A stretch of 64,000 bases of DNA from Leptospira haakeii (GTDB lineage Bacteria; Spirochaetota; Leptospiria; Leptospirales; Leptospiraceae): the NCBI RefSeq assembly GCF_002812045.1, contig NZ_NPEG01000008.1:1-64000 (forward strand). The letters run 5' to 3'. Positions within the stretch are counted from its first letter, which is position 1. Each line of letters starts with the position of its first letter. A program made the translations under genes and the position numbers. The notes beneath the pieces were generated by a model. That model searched no databases, was not told where the DNA came from, and saw nothing but the letters and a program-made list of their open reading frames with translations. Below are positions 12,513-22,451 of this stretch, in pieces.

Positions 12513-13573
12513 TCTTCCTCTGGCTCCGGCAGAGGTTCTTCCGAGCCTGGATCCGAGTTTCCATCTCCCCCATCTTCACTTCCGGCTCCACCTGAACCTA
12601 TATCGGAACGGACACGATACAAAATGGAAATCCGATCTGGGAAAACTCCCTGGATCTCTACGGATTTTAAACTAGGTGCTTTTTCCAAACGGACTTTTGC
12701 AACCACAGGTTTATTATCTGGAAGGATCTTTTTGACTTTGGGATCGTATTTATGAGAACATACTACACTTGCATTCAGACCTTTGATGATCTGGATACTT
12801 CGCAACGGAGTTTTAGATTGTAGTTTGACCGAAACTTCCTGCTCTGAAAATTCCGCTTCCAGACTTTTATCCAGATTTTGGCATTTTACAGGAACACCTA
12901 GAACAATACTTTCTCCAGGAGTAGAAGAATCAGCTACGATATTCACGGTTACCGAAACTTCTTTAATATTATCCCTGTATCTTAAACCTGCAGGTAGATC
13001 CGGGACTTTAAATTTCTGAGTGAATGTTTTTGTTTTATCTTTCAAAGAGATAGAAGGTAGACTGACTATCCGCCCAACCTTATCGAACTCGGAAGGATTT
13101 CCTACAACTACAAGACTCGTAGGGGAAACAAAATGAGAAGACTTAATATAATCCTTAGGAGGATCTCCTGCGAGTTTAGGCTCGATGATAATAGTCCTAC
13201 TCACGTTAGATTCAACTATAATCTTAACTTTTTCTTTTCCAGGAATTTTAGAAATTCTTAAACCAGGAGTTGTGCCGCCAAAACGGACCACATTTACGAT
13301 ATTCTCCCCAGGATGAAGATCAGCAGGAGAGATATATGCCTTTAAGGAAGGAGTGTAGAAGTTCACATAGTCTCTAACACCTTCTACCTTAACGGGAAAA
13401 GTAGTGTCGGATCCTTTGGCGATGATAAGTCCACCGCTTAGTTTAGGATATTCTATCTTTATATTTACTTCTCTTACTAGGATTTTAGAATTTTGTAAAT
13501 TGATATAGAATAACGTGGCAAGAATGATGGAGCCAAGTTTTGCCTGCCAATTGTTCAGAAGAGCCTTAATCAT
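12509..13573 (-). CDS. YbbR-domain protein, CdaR-like regulator of diadenylate cyclase
   Basis: YbbR-domain proteins of the CdaR type sit outside the membrane and modulate the cyclase encoded next door. This one has a single N-terminal membrane anchor ([15 protein letters not shown]) followed by repeated YbbR-like beta domains of about 80 residues, and ends in a Gly/Asp/Pro/Glu-rich low-complexity tail. I place the start at the ATG at 13573, which follows AGGAG by four bases; a longer open frame reaches 13600 without such a site. It overlaps the end of cdaA by eight bases, the conserved cdaA-cdaR arrangement. The 354-residue product is thus likely a sensor for envelope state. Confidence 0.85.
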   Translation of the reverse strand: MIKALLNNWQAKLGSIILATLFYINLQNSKILVREVNIKIEYPKLSGGLIIAKGSDTTFPVKVEGVRDYVNFYTPSLKAYISPADLHPGENIVNVVRFGGTTPGLRISKIPGKEKVKIIVESNVSRTIIIEPKLAGDPPKDYIKSSHFVSPTSLVVVGNPSEFDKVGRIVSLPSISLKDKTKTFTQKFKVPDLPAGLRYRDNIKEVSVTVNIVADSSTPGESIVLGVPVKCQNLDKSLEAEFSEQEVSVKLQSKTPLRSIQIIKGLNASVVCSHKYDPKVKKILPDNKPVVAKVRLEKAPSLKSVEIQGVFPDRISILYRVRSDIGSGGAGSEDGGDGNSDPGSEEPLPEPEEE

Positions 13574-14405
13574 GGGACTCCTCTGCTTCTTCCGACTCAA
13601 ACTTTTTGTCAGAATTCGGATTTCCCGGACCTGCTTTTTTCTCGTGAAGAATTGTATTCAAAAGATTTTTTAGCTCGATCGGTTTTACTGGATGGATCAT
13701 TTCTCCGTCATGACAAACTGAAATTTCTCCAGTTTCTTCCGAAGTTACTACGATAACTGCATCAGATTCTTCTGCGATTCCGAGTGCTGCTCTATGTCTT
13801 GCACCCATTCTTGCATCATCCAAATTTGTAGCCATTGGCAAGAAAGCACCGGCGCACGCAATTCGGTTCTGTTCTATGATAACGGCTCCGTCATGAAGTG
13901 CAGTATTCTTCTTGAATATTGTAAGAAGAAGGCTTGTAGAAAGAATTGCATCCAACTGAACGGCTTGCTCCGCGATATCTTTGAGACTATGCTCTCTAAC
14001 GATCGCGATTAAAGAACCTGTTTTGTTCTTAGCCATGATCTTGGATGCTTCCACAATCTCATCGAGATCAGTGGCAGTTTTTAAAAGGAAAGGGCGAAAT
14101 AATCTAAGTCTCGCCATATCCCCTGTGATCTTACGAAGTTCAGGTTGAAGAAGAACTATGATCGCAAACACAAGTGCCGGACGTATATTATCTATGATCC
14201 AATCCAAAAGTTCAAAATTTAAGGTCTGGGCAAAAATACCAAGCACCCAAATAAGACCGATCCCCAAAAGAAGTTGAACCCCTCTCGTCCTGCGGATGGT
14301 GGAATAAAATTGATAGATTAAAAAACTAACGATCAGAATATCCAGGATCATCACGATCCCGAACTTATCGCTTTGGAATAAACTGATGTTTTTTAAAAAA
14401 TCCAT
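13566..14405 (-). CDS. cdaA: Membrane diadenylate cyclase, CdaA type
   Basis: Makes cyclic di-AMP from two ATP. Three N-terminal membrane helices (about residues 13-35, 42-60, 66-90) precede the DAC domain, in which the catalytic DGAVII motif is near residue 173 and the [16 protein letters not shown] motif near 203. The order and spacing match CdaA. The C-terminal 30 residues are charged and variable. It lies just upstream of the YbbR-domain gene, with dapB eleven bases before it. c-di-AMP signalling typically governs potassium, osmotic and wall homeostasis; its targets in this organism are not visible in the window. Confidence 0.94.
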   Translation of the reverse strand: MDFLKNISLFQSDKFGIVMILDILIVSFLIYQFYSTIRRTRGVQLLLGIGLIWVLGIFAQTLNFELLDWIIDNIRPALVFAIIVLLQPELRKITGDMARLRLFRPFLLKTATDLDEIVEASKIMAKNKTGSLIAIVREHSLKDIAEQAVQLDAILSTSLLLTIFKKNTALHDGAVIIEQNRIACAGAFLPMATNLDDARMGARHRAALGIAEESDAVIVVTSEETGEISVCHDGEMIHPVKPIELKNLLNTILHEKKAGPGNPNSDKKFESEEAEESHD

Positions 14406-14415
14406 TCCTGGAACC

Positions 14416-15222
14416 TTATAACCCTAATACGGAAAACATATCATAGAGGCCTTTTTCTCTTCCGACCAAAAATTCGGCAGCTTTAACGGAGCCGACTGCG
14501 AATGTTTTCCTGTCCTGAGCCTTATGTGAAATTTCCACTCTTTCTTCCGGAGTAAAAAAATAAACGGTATGATCTCCTATCACTTCTCCCGCTCTGAGAG
14601 TATGTATCGCTATTTCTTTAGGATCCCTTTCCGGAAGAATTCCATGGCGACCATGTACAATATTTGACTCCGTCCTTGAAAGAGTCTCCAAAAGGATCGC
14701 CTTTAGTTTTTCCGCGGTTCCGGAAGGAGCATCTTTTTTATGACGGTGATGAATATCCTGGATCTCGATGTCGGCCAGATCTCCCATCACTTTCGCGGCG
14801 ATCTCTGTCAGTTTAAAAAGAAGATTCACCCCGATGGACATATTAGGAGAATACACGATCGGAATACTTTTAGAAGTTTCTTTTAATAATTCTTTATGAG
14901 TTTCGACAAGACCGGTAGTTCCAACCACAACAGGTTTTTTGAATTCCTTGCAGGTAGATAAAACATCCGACAAAACTTCTCTAATAGAAAAATCGATTAC
15001 CGTATCAGATTCTGAAATGGATTTGGAAAGATCGTCCGAAAACAAAATTTCATTCTGCTTGAGTCCGGAATGTAAACCGGAATCCAAACCTAGATAAACG
15101 GAACCCTTACCTACTACCGCAGCGGAAAGTTCAGAAATTTTAGATTGGGAAAGGACTTGGATAATAGCCTTCCCCATTCTTCCAGAAGCACCAATGACTG
15201 CGACACGATTCTTGCGGGCCAA
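14416..15222 (-). CDS. dapB: 4-hydroxy-tetrahydrodipicolinate reductase
   Basis: Reduces the DapA product to tetrahydrodipicolinate with NAD(P)H in the lysine/diaminopimelate pathway. The 268-residue protein has the nucleotide-binding [15 protein letters not shown] at the N-terminus, VGTTGL near 105, [12 protein letters not shown] near 130, and the catalytic [17 protein letters not shown] near 155-170. It starts 10 bases after dapA ends, giving a dapA-dapB pair that supplies diaminopimelate for peptidoglycan. Confidence 0.97.
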   Translation of the reverse strand: MARKNRVAVIGASGRMGKAIIQVLSQSKISELSAAVVGKGSVYLGLDSGLHSGLKQNEILFSDDLSKSISESDTVIDFSIREVLSDVLSTCKEFKKPVVVGTTGLVETHKELLKETSKSIPIVYSPNMSIGVNLLFKLTEIAAKVMGDLADIEIQDIHHRHKKDAPSGTAEKLKAILLETLSRTESNIVHGRHGILPERDPKEIAIHTLRAGEVIGDHTVYFFTPEERVEISHKAQDRKTFAVGSVKAAEFLVGREKGLYDMFSVLGL

Positions 15223-15232
15223 ATCGAATTCC

Positions 15233-16117
15233 TTATTTATAACCTTTTGCTAAGAGATCGGAAACCGTTTTTTTTAAACGATCTGCTCCAGGACCGGCAC
15301 TCAGAGAAGTCATAGGGAGACGGATCTCGCCGGAACAGAATCCATGCCAACTCATCACTGCTTTGATCGGGATGGGATTTGTTTCTATAAATGCTAATGC
15401 AAACAATTCTATAAAATCGTAATGGATCTTTTGAGCTGTACCCAAGTCTCCTTTTTGAAAAGACTCCACTAATTTTACGAGGCTTTCCGGAAATAGATTC
15501 GAGATCACAGACACCACACCTTTTCCACCTAAGGAAAGAAGTGGAAGAGTTAGGTTATCATCTCCGGAAAGAACGGTCATCTTATCTCCAACTAAAGAGA
15601 TCAATTTTGACATTTGTCCTAGATCTCCAGTAGCTTCTTTCATGGATCTGATCTTAGGATGTTCTGAAAGTCTAAGAACGGTTTCCGGTAATAAATTTAC
15701 GGAAGTTCTTCCTGGAATATTGTACAACATCACAGGAACAGAAGAATGATCCGCGATCTCTTTAAAATGAAGATACAAACCTTCTTGAGTAGGTTTATTA
15801 TAATACGGATTCACTTGCAGGATCCCGTCCACTCCATCCTTACAGGCGGCTTCCGTCAATTCCACAGCCTCTCTAGTAGAGTTGGAACCTGTACCAGCCA
15901 CGACCAAAATCCGCTTTTTGACATGTTTCACGGTTTCGCGGATCAGTTCCGCGTGTTCTTCATGAGAAAGTGTAGGAGATTCGCCAGTGGTACCGCAAGG
16001 CACCACTCCGCTTACCCTTGCCTGGATCTGTTTATCCAAAAGAGAAAAATAGGAATCATAGTCTATTTTCCCGTTCCGGAATGGGGTAATAATGGCAGTA
16101 AATACGCCTTGAAACAT
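15233..16117 (-). CDS. dapA: 4-hydroxy-tetrahydrodipicolinate synthase
   Basis: Condenses pyruvate with aspartate semialdehyde, the first committed step to diaminopimelate and lysine. Motifs are [14 protein letters not shown] near residue 42, the catalytic Tyr in [10 protein letters not shown] near 132, and the Schiff-base Lys in SMKEATGD near 160. I choose the ATG at 16117 (294 residues), which puts the conserved [10 protein letters not shown] at the N-terminus as in relatives and follows GGATCAGGA; the open frame extends to a TTG at 16153 that would add 12 residues with no match to the family. Confidence 0.95.
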   Translation of the reverse strand: MFQGVFTAIITPFRNGKIDYDSYFSLLDKQIQARVSGVVPCGTTGESPTLSHEEHAELIRETVKHVKKRILVVAGTGSNSTREAVELTEAACKDGVDGILQVNPYYNKPTQEGLYLHFKEIADHSSVPVMLYNIPGRTSVNLLPETVLRLSEHPKIRSMKEATGDLGQMSKLISLVGDKMTVLSGDDNLTLPLLSLGGKGVVSVISNLFPESLVKLVESFQKGDLGTAQKIHYDFIELFALAFIETNPIPIKAVMSWHGFCSGEIRLPMTSLSAGPGADRLKKTVSDLLAKGYK

Positions 16118-16157
16118 AATATATAAAATCCTGATCCCAGGGCGATTTGGCAACCGT

Positions 16158-17339
16158 TTAATAATGGCTCCGCACCTGGTCCATTCTCCAACTAAGATAG
16201 ATCAATACTCCCATTTCAAGAAATCCGGACCAAACGAATGTGGAAGGAATTCCAATCCGATCTGAGAAAAATCCGGATAAAATCCCTGAGAATGCAGGCA
16301 CCAAAAGAAAGACCAGGCTATAAAGAGAAAGTATCCTTCCCCTGATATGATTTTCAGTATTTTGTTGGATCCCGGCTGGAATCAGAGTGATGATCACACC
16401 GGTCATAAATCCAAATACGAAAAAACAAACCGCTGTGAGTAACAAACTTTCCGCAAGAAAAGGAATAAGTGAGAATAGAAAACAACTGAATAGCGCTGTT
16501 CCAAAAAGAATATGCCCCTTCTTCTTTAAACTATGAAGAAGGAAAGTAACCCCTCCTCCGATCACAAGCCCAATCCCAAGTGCAGAAAGTAAGGCGCCCC
16601 TTTCTCCTTCGCCTAATCCTAAAACGTCCTTTGCATATTTAGGCAGAAGCACCTGGACTGGACCGACTAACAGAACCACTGCACCCATTAATAATAAGAA
16701 TTGAGAAACTAATGTAGAATTTTTTAAATACTCAACCAGTTCCGAGATCCCAGGTCCCGAAGAACTTTTGCTTCTTTCCCTCATCTCTATTGGGATCAAG
16801 ATCAAAAAGAAAACACTTAGGATATAGGCAGAACCGATGCTCATAAAAACATATTTAAAGGAGAAGTATTCCTTAAAATATCCCGCCACCAAAGGAGCAA
16901 GACCATAACCGAAAAGAACAAGAGTGTTTAACCAAACACTATGTTTTCCTATTTTAGAATGTTCTAATAAATCTCCCAGTATAGCAAATCTTCCGGGCAT
17001 CACAAAAGAAAGTCCAATCCCGGAAAGAACCGAGGATACAAGAAGAAGATAGGGTTTTCCGGGAGAGATCCATTCTAAATGTAACGCGAGCGCTGCAAAT
17101 CCGGAACCGCAGGCCATAGAGATTTGTGCCGCCGCAAGAAGCCATTTCCTGGAATACTTATCCAATAATCTTCCGGCAGTGAAACTTAAGAATAGAAGAG
17201 GAAAGCATACAAAGAAGAATACCCAGCCCGAAAATGTGTCCGAATTGGAAATACTTTGGGAAAGAATAATGGCGGTATAATTGAACATATTTCCCGCGAG
17301 TAGGCCCAGGATAGAGGATAGATAATAAAAAAGAATCAC
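16158..17339 (-). CDS. Major facilitator superfamily transporter
   Basis: A 393-residue integral membrane protein with about twelve hydrophobic helices and the MFS motif-A-like [11 protein letters not shown] in the loop after the second helix near residue 61; an [12 protein letters not shown] segment is near 335. The overall pattern is that of a drug/siderophore-exporter-type MFS protein; substrate unknown. The start codon is GTG with a weak ribosome-binding site, and an internal ATG at codon 18 would cut into the first helix. It is the first gene of the long minus-strand run and lies 40 bases upstream of dapA. Confidence 0.85.
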   Translation of the reverse strand: MILFYYLSSILGLLAGNMFNYTAIILSQSISNSDTFSGWVFFFVCFPLLFLSFTAGRLLDKYSRKWLLAAAQISMACGSGFAALALHLEWISPGKPYLLLVSSVLSGIGLSFVMPGRFAILGDLLEHSKIGKHSVWLNTLVLFGYGLAPLVAGYFKEYFSFKYVFMSIGSAYILSVFFLILIPIEMRERSKSSSGPGISELVEYLKNSTLVSQFLLLMGAVVLLVGPVQVLLPKYAKDVLGLGEGERGALLSALGIGLVIGGGVTFLLHSLKKKGHILFGTALFSCFLFSLIPFLAESLLLTAVCFFVFGFMTGVIITLIPAGIQQNTENHIRGRILSLYSLVFLLVPAFSGILSGFFSDRIGIPSTFVWSGFLEMGVLIYLSWRMDQVRSHY

Positions 17340-17428
17340 GTAAGAAGATTGATAAAAATCAACTGCCCCGGCAAGCGGAATTCAAAAGAGAAGTCGCTGA
17401 GTTTGAAAAGAAGTTATCACACAAATCA

Positions 17429-17463
17429 CGCGAAGGATTTTAAAAACTCCCAAATCCTTCGCG
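17429..17463 (-). terminator. Hairpin terminator after the giant lipoprotein gene
   Basis: A perfect 12-base inverted repeat, CGCGAAGGATTT (17429-17440) and AAATCCTTCGCG (17452-17463), with an 11-base loop. It starts 24 bases downstream of the stop codon of the minus-strand lipoprotein gene; on the minus strand the stem is followed by TGATTTGTGTG, a modest U-rich stretch. It separates that gene from the MFS gene. Confidence 0.75.
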
Positions 17464-17486
17464 CACTTATTATTTACTAAATTAAA

Positions 17487-20400
17487 TTAAGGAGTTGGAA
17501 TTAGTTTGTCTCCCGAATAAACATACTGTCCTGTAAAAGTATATCGATCATATTGATTTACATAATCTTCCACAAAAGCAGGATAACCTCCAAATGCATT
17601 GTGACAGATTGCCCTACCATCTTCCATGGTCACGTCCGTGATAATACATGGGTTCCATTCATCAATAACCGCGTATGGCCACCAGAAAAGGATATTTTTC
17701 CGAACATAAGTTCCCAATCTCTGGGGTGAAGACTTGGAAAGGCTTTCCCATTTTTTGAAATCAGCATTATCATAACCGGCAGGAGAAGGAGCCGTATTAT
17801 AAGTAGAAGGAACGTTAGCCGGATTCAAAGAGAAATCATGGTAATAACTTGTTGTTGCCTGCACGATCTTTTTCCGAACAGGAATGACTGCAGTGTCTCT
17901 TGAAACTAATCCTATTCTGCAAGAAGATGCTCCCTGTGTGTAACTGGACTCCAAAACCAGATTTGCTGCAGAACTCGGAGCTTTCACTCTTTTCGCATTT
18001 TGAATCTGCGTATTATCACTGGTTACCGTTAAAGGAATCGGAGGAACTCCGTAATTTCCGGTAGCGGTTGCTAAAACATCTTCCGTTCCTGTAGTAGTTG
18101 GGGATTCACATTCGTTCCCTTTGGAATCATAAACATGATGTCTAAAAATAAGATCCGAATTCGCAGGTAAAAATCCGTATATTCTATAATCCGAATATGC
18201 TCCGGCAGGAAGGACTCTTAGTTTTGAATAACCACCTATATTAGAAAGCGGAACTGTTTCGTTAGGAACAAGTGCAAACTGTAGATCATAAGGCATAGTC
18301 ATTTGCATCCAATTGATCCGGAAAGGTCCCTGGTCCATATTGAAAAATGTCTCAACACCTGCTAGATACTTGTTGATCGCAAATATATATCTTCCGGATT
18401 TATCGATATAAAATCTTGCGTAATCTCGGCTTGGATCGATAATTATTTCTCGGTCGAAAGAAAGATTAGGAATTCCCCCGGACATACCTACTAAAAATCT
18501 AAGCAAGACGTTAGTTCCACCATTACTGGTCTTCTTTCCCAATAAGTATAAATGGTAAATGGTATTTCCTGAAAAATCTTTGTACGAGACGAATTGGATT
18601 TGTTTTCCGACAAACCCAGTAGGAATACCTGTTGCTTGAATGGAGGTAAAATTCAGATCTCCGGATTTCCTATACAAAATTTTCAGATCGGCTACTGAAG
18701 ACTGTTTGAAAACCGCAAATGTTTCTGCTTCAGTTTGAGGATTATATCTCTCTAATCTATCCGAAGAAAGTATTCCGGAGAAATTCGTATTATTCATTCC
18801 TTCTCCGAAAGTTTTATATAAAGGAGCATTCCAAGAATCTAATAAATAATCTTGGAAGAAGTTTCCGTTTAAAAGACCGAAGCCTTGACCGAAATCCGAT
18901 TCCATAATAAAAGATGGGAAAAATCCTGCCGAAACTCCTGGAAGAGCATAAGAATCAGCACTAAGAAGTCCAGCTTGGATCTTAAAAAAACTTTCCTGTA
19001 AATTGGTGCTTCCTGGATAGAAAGCGGCAATTCCGGAATCAGAACCTATATTGACCGGGAAATGTTTTGGTTGTGGACGATCCCTAGAGAACTGATAGTT
19101 TATACTAATTTCATTCTTTTTAATAAAAGGTATTCCGGAAACGTAATCTCTTCTAGACTCATAATAACTTGCCATATTATTAGAAAGAGCGATAAAATCT
19201 GCGGCTCGAAGTGTTCCGTAAAGTTGAGATTCTTTCGCCGGAATTACGTACCCAACGTTTTCAATCGCCTGATAATTTGAATCTACTAATTGGAATGTAA
19301 TAGGTGGATTATTTGTATTCGTTGTTGGATTCGGATTATTTCTACTAAAAGGTGGAGCAAGATCGAAATAAGCTGAATATACTCCTCTAGAAATTTTTGG
19401 ATAATCTGGATAAGAAATTAAGTTCAACATGAAAGTATGCTCAGCATTCGCTTCCATTCCTTGAAATTCCTTAATTATAGGCTCAGATACATTTCCAAAA
19501 CTATCTCTTGTCCAGATAGCAAATCGGTCAGGTTTTCCTGCCCCATACTTTCCTAATTTGTAAGTAAAGTCATTATAACTTTCACCATAATCACAATTAT
19601 ATTGCCAGTGATTCACGGTGAAATCCAAGGCAGGATCATAAGGATCACCATAGTAAACACTAAAAGGTTTTTTCAAAAATTCCGCCTCTGTCATACCCGG
19701 TTCGAACCTACGAATGTAACAGAATAACATCATATGTTCGCTCGCATCAGTTAAATGAATCCGTAAATCTACAACTCCAGAGCTAGCGTTCTGAGAAAGA
19801 ACTTCCACATCTATTATTGGTGGATCGTTGTCCGTAGAAAGAGGTAAAACACCTCGTGCCATTTCTTCAAAATCGTTTATACCATCTCCGTCGAAATCTG
19901 GATTATTTGCTATCGCTGGATTAACAGTATTGTTCCAAAAGCTAGGACTTAGAACTTGTGGATCTAAAGTAAGCTCGGTAGCGTCTGACAGACCGTCTCC
20001 ATCCGTATCCGGCCCCGTCGTTCCCATTCCGACGGTAATGCCGTTATATACTCCATCCGCATTCAAGGCAAAGATGGAATAGTAATAGGTATGTCCTTGA
20101 ACTAATCCGGTATCTACAAATGAATAAGGAGTCACTTCTATACCGGAAGGTTCATCTCCCATAGCAGGAGTCATAGGAGGAGAAATTTCACTCCTTCTTA
20201 CTATAATTTTATCCGGTGGATTATTAGCGGAATATAATAACCATAAGAGCATCTTATCCGAACCTGGAAAAATATTTCCTTTGACCGTATTCGGAATTTT
20301 TGGATCCGGACCCGAAGTACATAATATCGCAGAAGATTGTATACTTCCTTGAGTCCCCGCCGCTTTCACAACAACCCAATAATTCGAAGCAAGTCCCGCG

Positions 20401-21458
20401 GCAGAAGTTCCTTTTTTATTTCCTCCTAAACTAACTCTAGAACCCTGCAAATAAGTTCGTTTATAAACTTTATATCCAGAAGCTCCCGGCGTTTGCGCCG
20501 GATCTAATCCAGGTTCTGTCGTATAAATATATTTTCCTGAAAGTAAAGTAAATCCAGACTGGAGCCAATCTGCATCCTGGGAAATATCCGAAGGAGAAAC
20601 TCCTCCTCGAGTATCGTACATTACATAAACATCAATATCTTTAACCGCATTAAACGCCAAATATTCTGAGGTAGTGGAATCCGAATGTAAAAGTGAATTT
20701 CCGCAAGTTCCTGTTCCTCCTTGGCAGGTAGGGAATAATAAAGACAACTCTAAGCCTAGTTCCCTAAAAGCACCTTCGTTCTCTTTTACGAAATAGGGAC
20801 GATCTTGATAGTATTGATAACCTTCTCCAATAATCCCAAATTTCGCCTGAGAAACTGAGGAATCATCCAAGACACCTTGTAAATTCCAGGATGCCGATTC
20901 AGTAGTAAAACAGGAAGCTGCAGAGGCGACTTGTGTTCCGGGAATATTCGGAAGCGCAGTAAGAATAAATGGGGTAAAATGATTCGTTTCGACTTTAACG
21001 GAAGAACTCTCTATATCCAGTTTACCTTTTTGTAATATTTTCCATTCTTTTGTGGCAAAATCCTTATACCATACGTAAAATTCCTGGGTAAAACCTTTGG
21101 ATTCTAATTCTTGCAGATCCACCGGAAACTCGAGTTTTACGGGTTTTAAAAAGGAAAGACTTTTGTAGACAATTTGTTCTTTTGATTTCTTATCCTTTAG
21201 GTCCAAAGTCAGATTATAAACTTTTCCAACAGGGACCTGGGATCTCCCCAATAAACGAGGGACGTTTGGGTCTTCTTCCACACGTAGAGCTTGAGAAGGG
21301 ATCGCTTCCGGTAATATAACCTTAGGGGCTCCACTTAATAATACGGGAAGCGGAAAGCTAGTTTTATTTCGATTAAAAAGATTCTGAAAAAAAACGTTCG
21401 AGCAATTCCATGAGAATGAAATCACTAAAAGAAATAATATTTTTCGCACACAAATCAT
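17487..21458 (-). CDS. Giant surface-type lipoprotein with calcium-binding-type repeats
   Basis: About 1,323 residues. The N-terminus has a short basic start, a hydrophobic core (KILFLLVISF) and the lipobox-like SWNC, so it is probably exported and lipidated. A fibronectin-III-like segment (PYSFVDTGLVQGHTYYYSIFALNADG) near residue 450 is followed by two thrombospondin-type-3-like motifs, DTDGDGLSDATEL and PDFDGDGINDFEEM, which normally bind calcium. The rest is a long Ser/Asn/Tyr-rich beta region with no family I recognise. The open frame runs to 21536, but ATG 21458 (or GTG 21449, better spaced from AAAGGA) gives the signal peptide. It is transcribed away from another lipoprotein gene and ends in a hairpin. 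Confidence 0.82.
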   Translation of the reverse strand: MICVRKILFLLVISFSWNCSNVFFQNLFNRNKTSFPLPVLLSGAPKVILPEAIPSQALRVEEDPNVPRLLGRSQVPVGKVYNLTLDLKDKKSKEQIVYKSLSFLKPVKLEFPVDLQELESKGFTQEFYVWYKDFATKEWKILQKGKLDIESSSVKVETNHFTPFILTALPNIPGTQVASAASCFTTESASWNLQGVLDDSSVSQAKFGIIGEGYQYYQDRPYFVKENEGAFRELGLELSLLFPTCQGGTGTCGNSLLHSDSTTSEYLAFNAVKDIDVYVMYDTRGGVSPSDISQDADWLQSGFTLLSGKYIYTTEPGLDPAQTPGASGYKVYKRTYLQGSRVSLGGNKKGTSAAGLASNYWVVVKAAGTQGSIQSSAILCTSGPDPKIPNTVKGNIFPGSDKMLLWLLYSANNPPDKIIVRRSEISPPMTPAMGDEPSGIEVTPYSFVDTGLVQGHTYYYSIFALNADGVYNGITVGMGTTGPDTDGDGLSDATELTLDPQVLSPSFWNNTVNPAIANNPDFDGDGINDFEEMARGVLPLSTDNDPPIIDVEVLSQNASSGVVDLRIHLTDASEHMMLFCYIRRFEPGMTEAEFLKKPFSVYYGDPYDPALDFTVNHWQYNCDYGESYNDFTYKLGKYGAGKPDRFAIWTRDSFGNVSEPIIKEFQGMEANAEHTFMLNLISYPDYPKISRGVYSAYFDLAPPFSRNNPNPTTNTNNPPITFQLVDSNYQAIENVGYVIPAKESQLYGTLRAADFIALSNNMASYYESRRDYVSGIPFIKKNEISINYQFSRDRPQPKHFPVNIGSDSGIAAFYPGSTNLQESFFKIQAGLLSADSYALPGVSAGFFPSFIMESDFGQGFGLLNGNFFQDYLLDSWNAPLYKTFGEGMNNTNFSGILSSDRLERYNPQTEAETFAVFKQSSVADLKILYRKSGDLNFTSIQATGIPTGFVGKQIQFVSYKDFSGNTIYHLYLLGKKTSNGGTNVLLRFLVGMSGGIPNLSFDREIIIDPSRDYARFYIDKSGRYIFAINKYLAGVETFFNMDQGPFRINWMQMTMPYDLQFALVPNETVPLSNIGGYSKLRVLPAGAYSDYRIYGFLPANSDLIFRHHVYDSKGNECESPTTTGTEDVLATATGNYGVPPIPLTVTSDNTQIQNAKRVKAPSSAANLVLESSYTQGASSCRIGLVSRDTAVIPVRKKIVQATTSYYHDFSLNPANVPSTYNTAPSPAGYDNADFKKWESLSKSSPQRLGTYVRKNILFWWPYAVIDEWNPCIITDVTMEDGRAICHNAFGGYPAFVEDYVNQYDRYTFTGQYVYSGDKLIPTP

Positions 21459-21649
21459 CCTTTTGGGGTTAGGTGGGATTCTCCACACGTTATACACCCT
21501 ATCCAGATTGGATGAAAAAGCGGACAATTCAGACATTTATTCGGATCATTTTTAACAAAATTTGGTAATTTTAAATTAAAATCCCTTCTCCCAAATTGGA
21601 TATTAAGAAAAATACTCAAAGGTTTAATTAGAATTTTGTTATTCTTAAG

Positions 21650-22129
21650 ATGAAGTTTTTAAAAATTCTACTTATAGTCCCCGTTTTGCTTCTCCTTACA
21701 TGTAACGAAGAAAAGAAAGATATTCCGAATTCATTGCTTTTTCCTTTATTACAAAATGTTGACTTAACTCCTGGAACAAATCTCGCCCAAGTGAGCTTTG
21801 ATACGTTTACCGCAGACAACCAGTTAATTACTTCCTGCGATGTGGACAATTCTTCCGGGCAAGGGATAGTGGTAGATCTTCCCGATATATTCCCTTCCAA
21901 CTATGTGGTTAAAATTGAAACTGTACCTTCTACTTCTCCTTTTACATTTCCGATAGGAGGAGCGCTTGATCTATATCTAGGCTCTTCTCATAAACCGGAT
22001 GATCCAGCTAACTGCATATTAACGAGAACTTCCAGTAGCTTCTTTCGCTACTCGGCTACCCTATCGACTAACTGCACTGTGATGAACCATACCCTCAGTC
22101 GTCTGGAGATAGACTGTATACCAAACTAA
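21650..22129 (+). CDS. Small lipoprotein of unknown function
   Basis: 159 residues with a lipoprotein signal: basic MKFLK, a hydrophobic run of Leu/Val/Ile and lipobox LLTC with Cys18. The mature part is short, with four further Cys residues (DCDV-type region near 64, then near 125, 142 and 156) that could pair in the periplasm or on the surface. No known domain is recognised. No purine-rich ribosome-binding site is seen close to the ATG. It lies 191 bases from, and divergent to, the giant lipoprotein gene, so the two may share a control region. Confidence 0.7.
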   Translation: MKFLKILLIVPVLLLLTCNEEKKDIPNSLLFPLLQNVDLTPGTNLAQVSFDTFTADNQLITSCDVDNSSGQGIVVDLPDIFPSNYVVKIETVPSTSPFTFPIGGALDLYLGSSHKPDDPANCILTRTSSSFFRYSATLSTNCTVMNHTLSRLEIDCIPN

Positions 22130-22281
22130 ACCCTGCACAATAGAAGTCTCCCAGGCCCTTAAGTGGCAACTATAAGAAACGAACAGTGTTTAAAACTATA
22201 CCCCTGCCATATGGTCACCCGTATGAGGGATACGAAAAGTATATTATAAAAATTTAATTATATATCAAACATTAAATTCTA

Positions 22282-22310
22282 ACAGTGTTCAGTGAGGCCT
22301 CACTCACTGT
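22282..22310. promoter_or_regulatory. Nested palindrome, operator-like
   Basis: AGTGAGGCCTCACT (22291-22304) is a perfect 14-base palindrome. It is flanked by ACAGTG (22282-22287) on the left and its complement CACTGT (22305-22310) on the right, offset by a 3-base bulge, so the arms extend to 13 paired bases. Such dyads typically bind dimeric regulators, or fold as RNA hairpins; which applies is not known. Confidence 0.55.
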
Positions 22311-22319
22311 AATATTACG

Positions 22320-22369
22320 AATGTTCAATATAGGAAGAATTATTTATAAGCGAAATATAATTGAACATT
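22320..22369. promoter_or_regulatory. Second inverted repeat before the SGNH hydrolase
   Basis: AATGTTCAAT (22320-22329) and ATTGAACATT (22360-22369) are perfect 10-base complements with a 30-base spacer, and the pairing nearly continues inward (TATA on both sides with one offset). The right arm runs into TTGACT at 22367, a possible -35 element. It lies about 80 bases before the hydrolase start codon. Confidence 0.5.
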
Positions 22370-22451
22370 GACTTCGAAATTCCAATATCCATGCTTTGAC
22401 TCGAAGAGAATATAGAAATCTCCTTCAATAGAGAGTGGAGTTAATTTAAAA

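Larger units (their letters stand above)
22130..22451. other. 322-base gene-free leader with palindromes
   Basis: AT-rich intergenic stretch between the small lipoprotein and the SGNH hydrolase genes, both on the plus strand. It contains a 9-mer AACAGTGTT twice (22182-22190 and 22281-22289), a nested palindrome (22282-22310), and a 10-base inverted repeat (22320-22369). No convincing open frame or RNA gene was found. It most likely holds the promoter and operators of the hydrolase. Confidence 0.6.
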
